From positions 1-49,028 of the forward strand of contig NZ_MAFC01000033.1 in assembly GCF_002013465.1 (NCBI RefSeq): a DNA stretch of 49,028 bases. Reading direction: 5' to 3'. This document shows positions 49,008-49,028 of the stretch, in pieces. The notes under the pieces are model-generated. The model was not told the origin of the DNA, did not search any database, and was given only the letters and a program-made list of their open reading frames with translations. Made by a program: the position numbers and the translations under genes. Origin of the DNA: Mycobacterium sp. D16R12 (GTDB taxonomy: Bacteria > Actinomycetota > Actinomycetes > Mycobacteriales > Mycobacteriaceae). Numbering within the stretch: the stretch's first letter is position 1; every line of letters begins with the position of its first letter.

Positions 49008-49028
49008 AACTGTTAGCCGGCGTTTATC

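Noticed and set aside
1..49028. tRNA, rRNA, CRISPR arrays, insertion sequences or prophage genes
   Set aside because: No cloverleaf, spaced repeat array, transposase or phage structural motif was recognised on either strand by eye; a dedicated scan could still find a small RNA.

Overview
The window looks like chromosome from a rapidly growing mycobacterium, most plausibly the Mycobacteroides abscessus/chelonae group. This is inference from gene content and GC-rich codon use, not a database match. Lineage markers include a mycothione reductase (mycothiol is actinobacterial), a mycobacterial haemophore-family protein, a mycofactocin-type SDR, KshA/KstD/HsaA/HsaC steroid-ring enzymes, an EspC-like type VII secretion substrate, an EspI-like MinD ATPase, and several genes that start directly 6-8 nt after a TANNNT -10 box (leaderless style). 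No tRNA, rRNA, CRISPR array, IS element or phage gene was seen.

Layout. 1-1.0 kb: an EspC/WXG-like gene running off the left edge, a 91-residue acidic partner and an unrecognised 46-codon gene, all leftward. 1.2-7.2 kb: gltB-gltD, the two glutamate synthase subunits. 7.7-10.6 kb: a three-gene operon of an SDR, a membrane-anchored ferritin-like PF10118 protein and a VanB-type flavin/2Fe-2S reductase. 10.7-12.3 kb: a secreted, membrane-tethered alkaline phosphatase with PHO-box-like repeats. 12.3-16.1 kb: a TetR + class A flavin monooxygenase operon and a divergent TetR / alkylsulfatase-type dioxygenase pair, each with a clear palindromic operator. 16.1-18.4 kb: a DUF1254/DUF1214 lipoprotein, a MarR and a PadR regulator.

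18.4-29.1 kb is a catabolic island. It holds a KstD-like dehydrogenase, KshA with a coupled Cys-rich small protein, an esterase and IclR regulator, an HsaA-like hydroxylase and HsaC-like extradiol dioxygenase, and, divergently, a Baeyer-Villiger monooxygenase followed by two SDRs. Together these could hydroxylate, dehydrogenate and open steroid- or terpenoid-like rings. HsaB, HsaD and KshB are absent here and would have to come from elsewhere.

29.1-39.6 kb: sseB sulfurtransferase, a DUF1304 membrane protein, an MFS exporter with GntR regulator, a B3-type metallo-beta-lactamase-fold lipoprotein, a FadE20-like acyl-CoA dehydrogenase, a serine beta-lactamase-like esterase, a haemophore-like protein, mycothione reductase and a NarL-type two-component system. 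39.8-49.0 kb: a small secreted protein, the MinD/EspI-like ATPase, an atypical SDR lacking the catalytic Lys, divergent from a carotenoid oxygenase over a strong inverted repeat, the 1301-residue HrpA helicase, and a multi-pass membrane protein followed by a 21-bp perfect hairpin at the right edge.

The best candidates for undescribed biology are the ferritin-like/reductase/SDR operon (a possible membrane diiron oxygenase), the accessory ring-cleavage island with its 19-bp palindrome, and several precise operators next to unstudied regulators.
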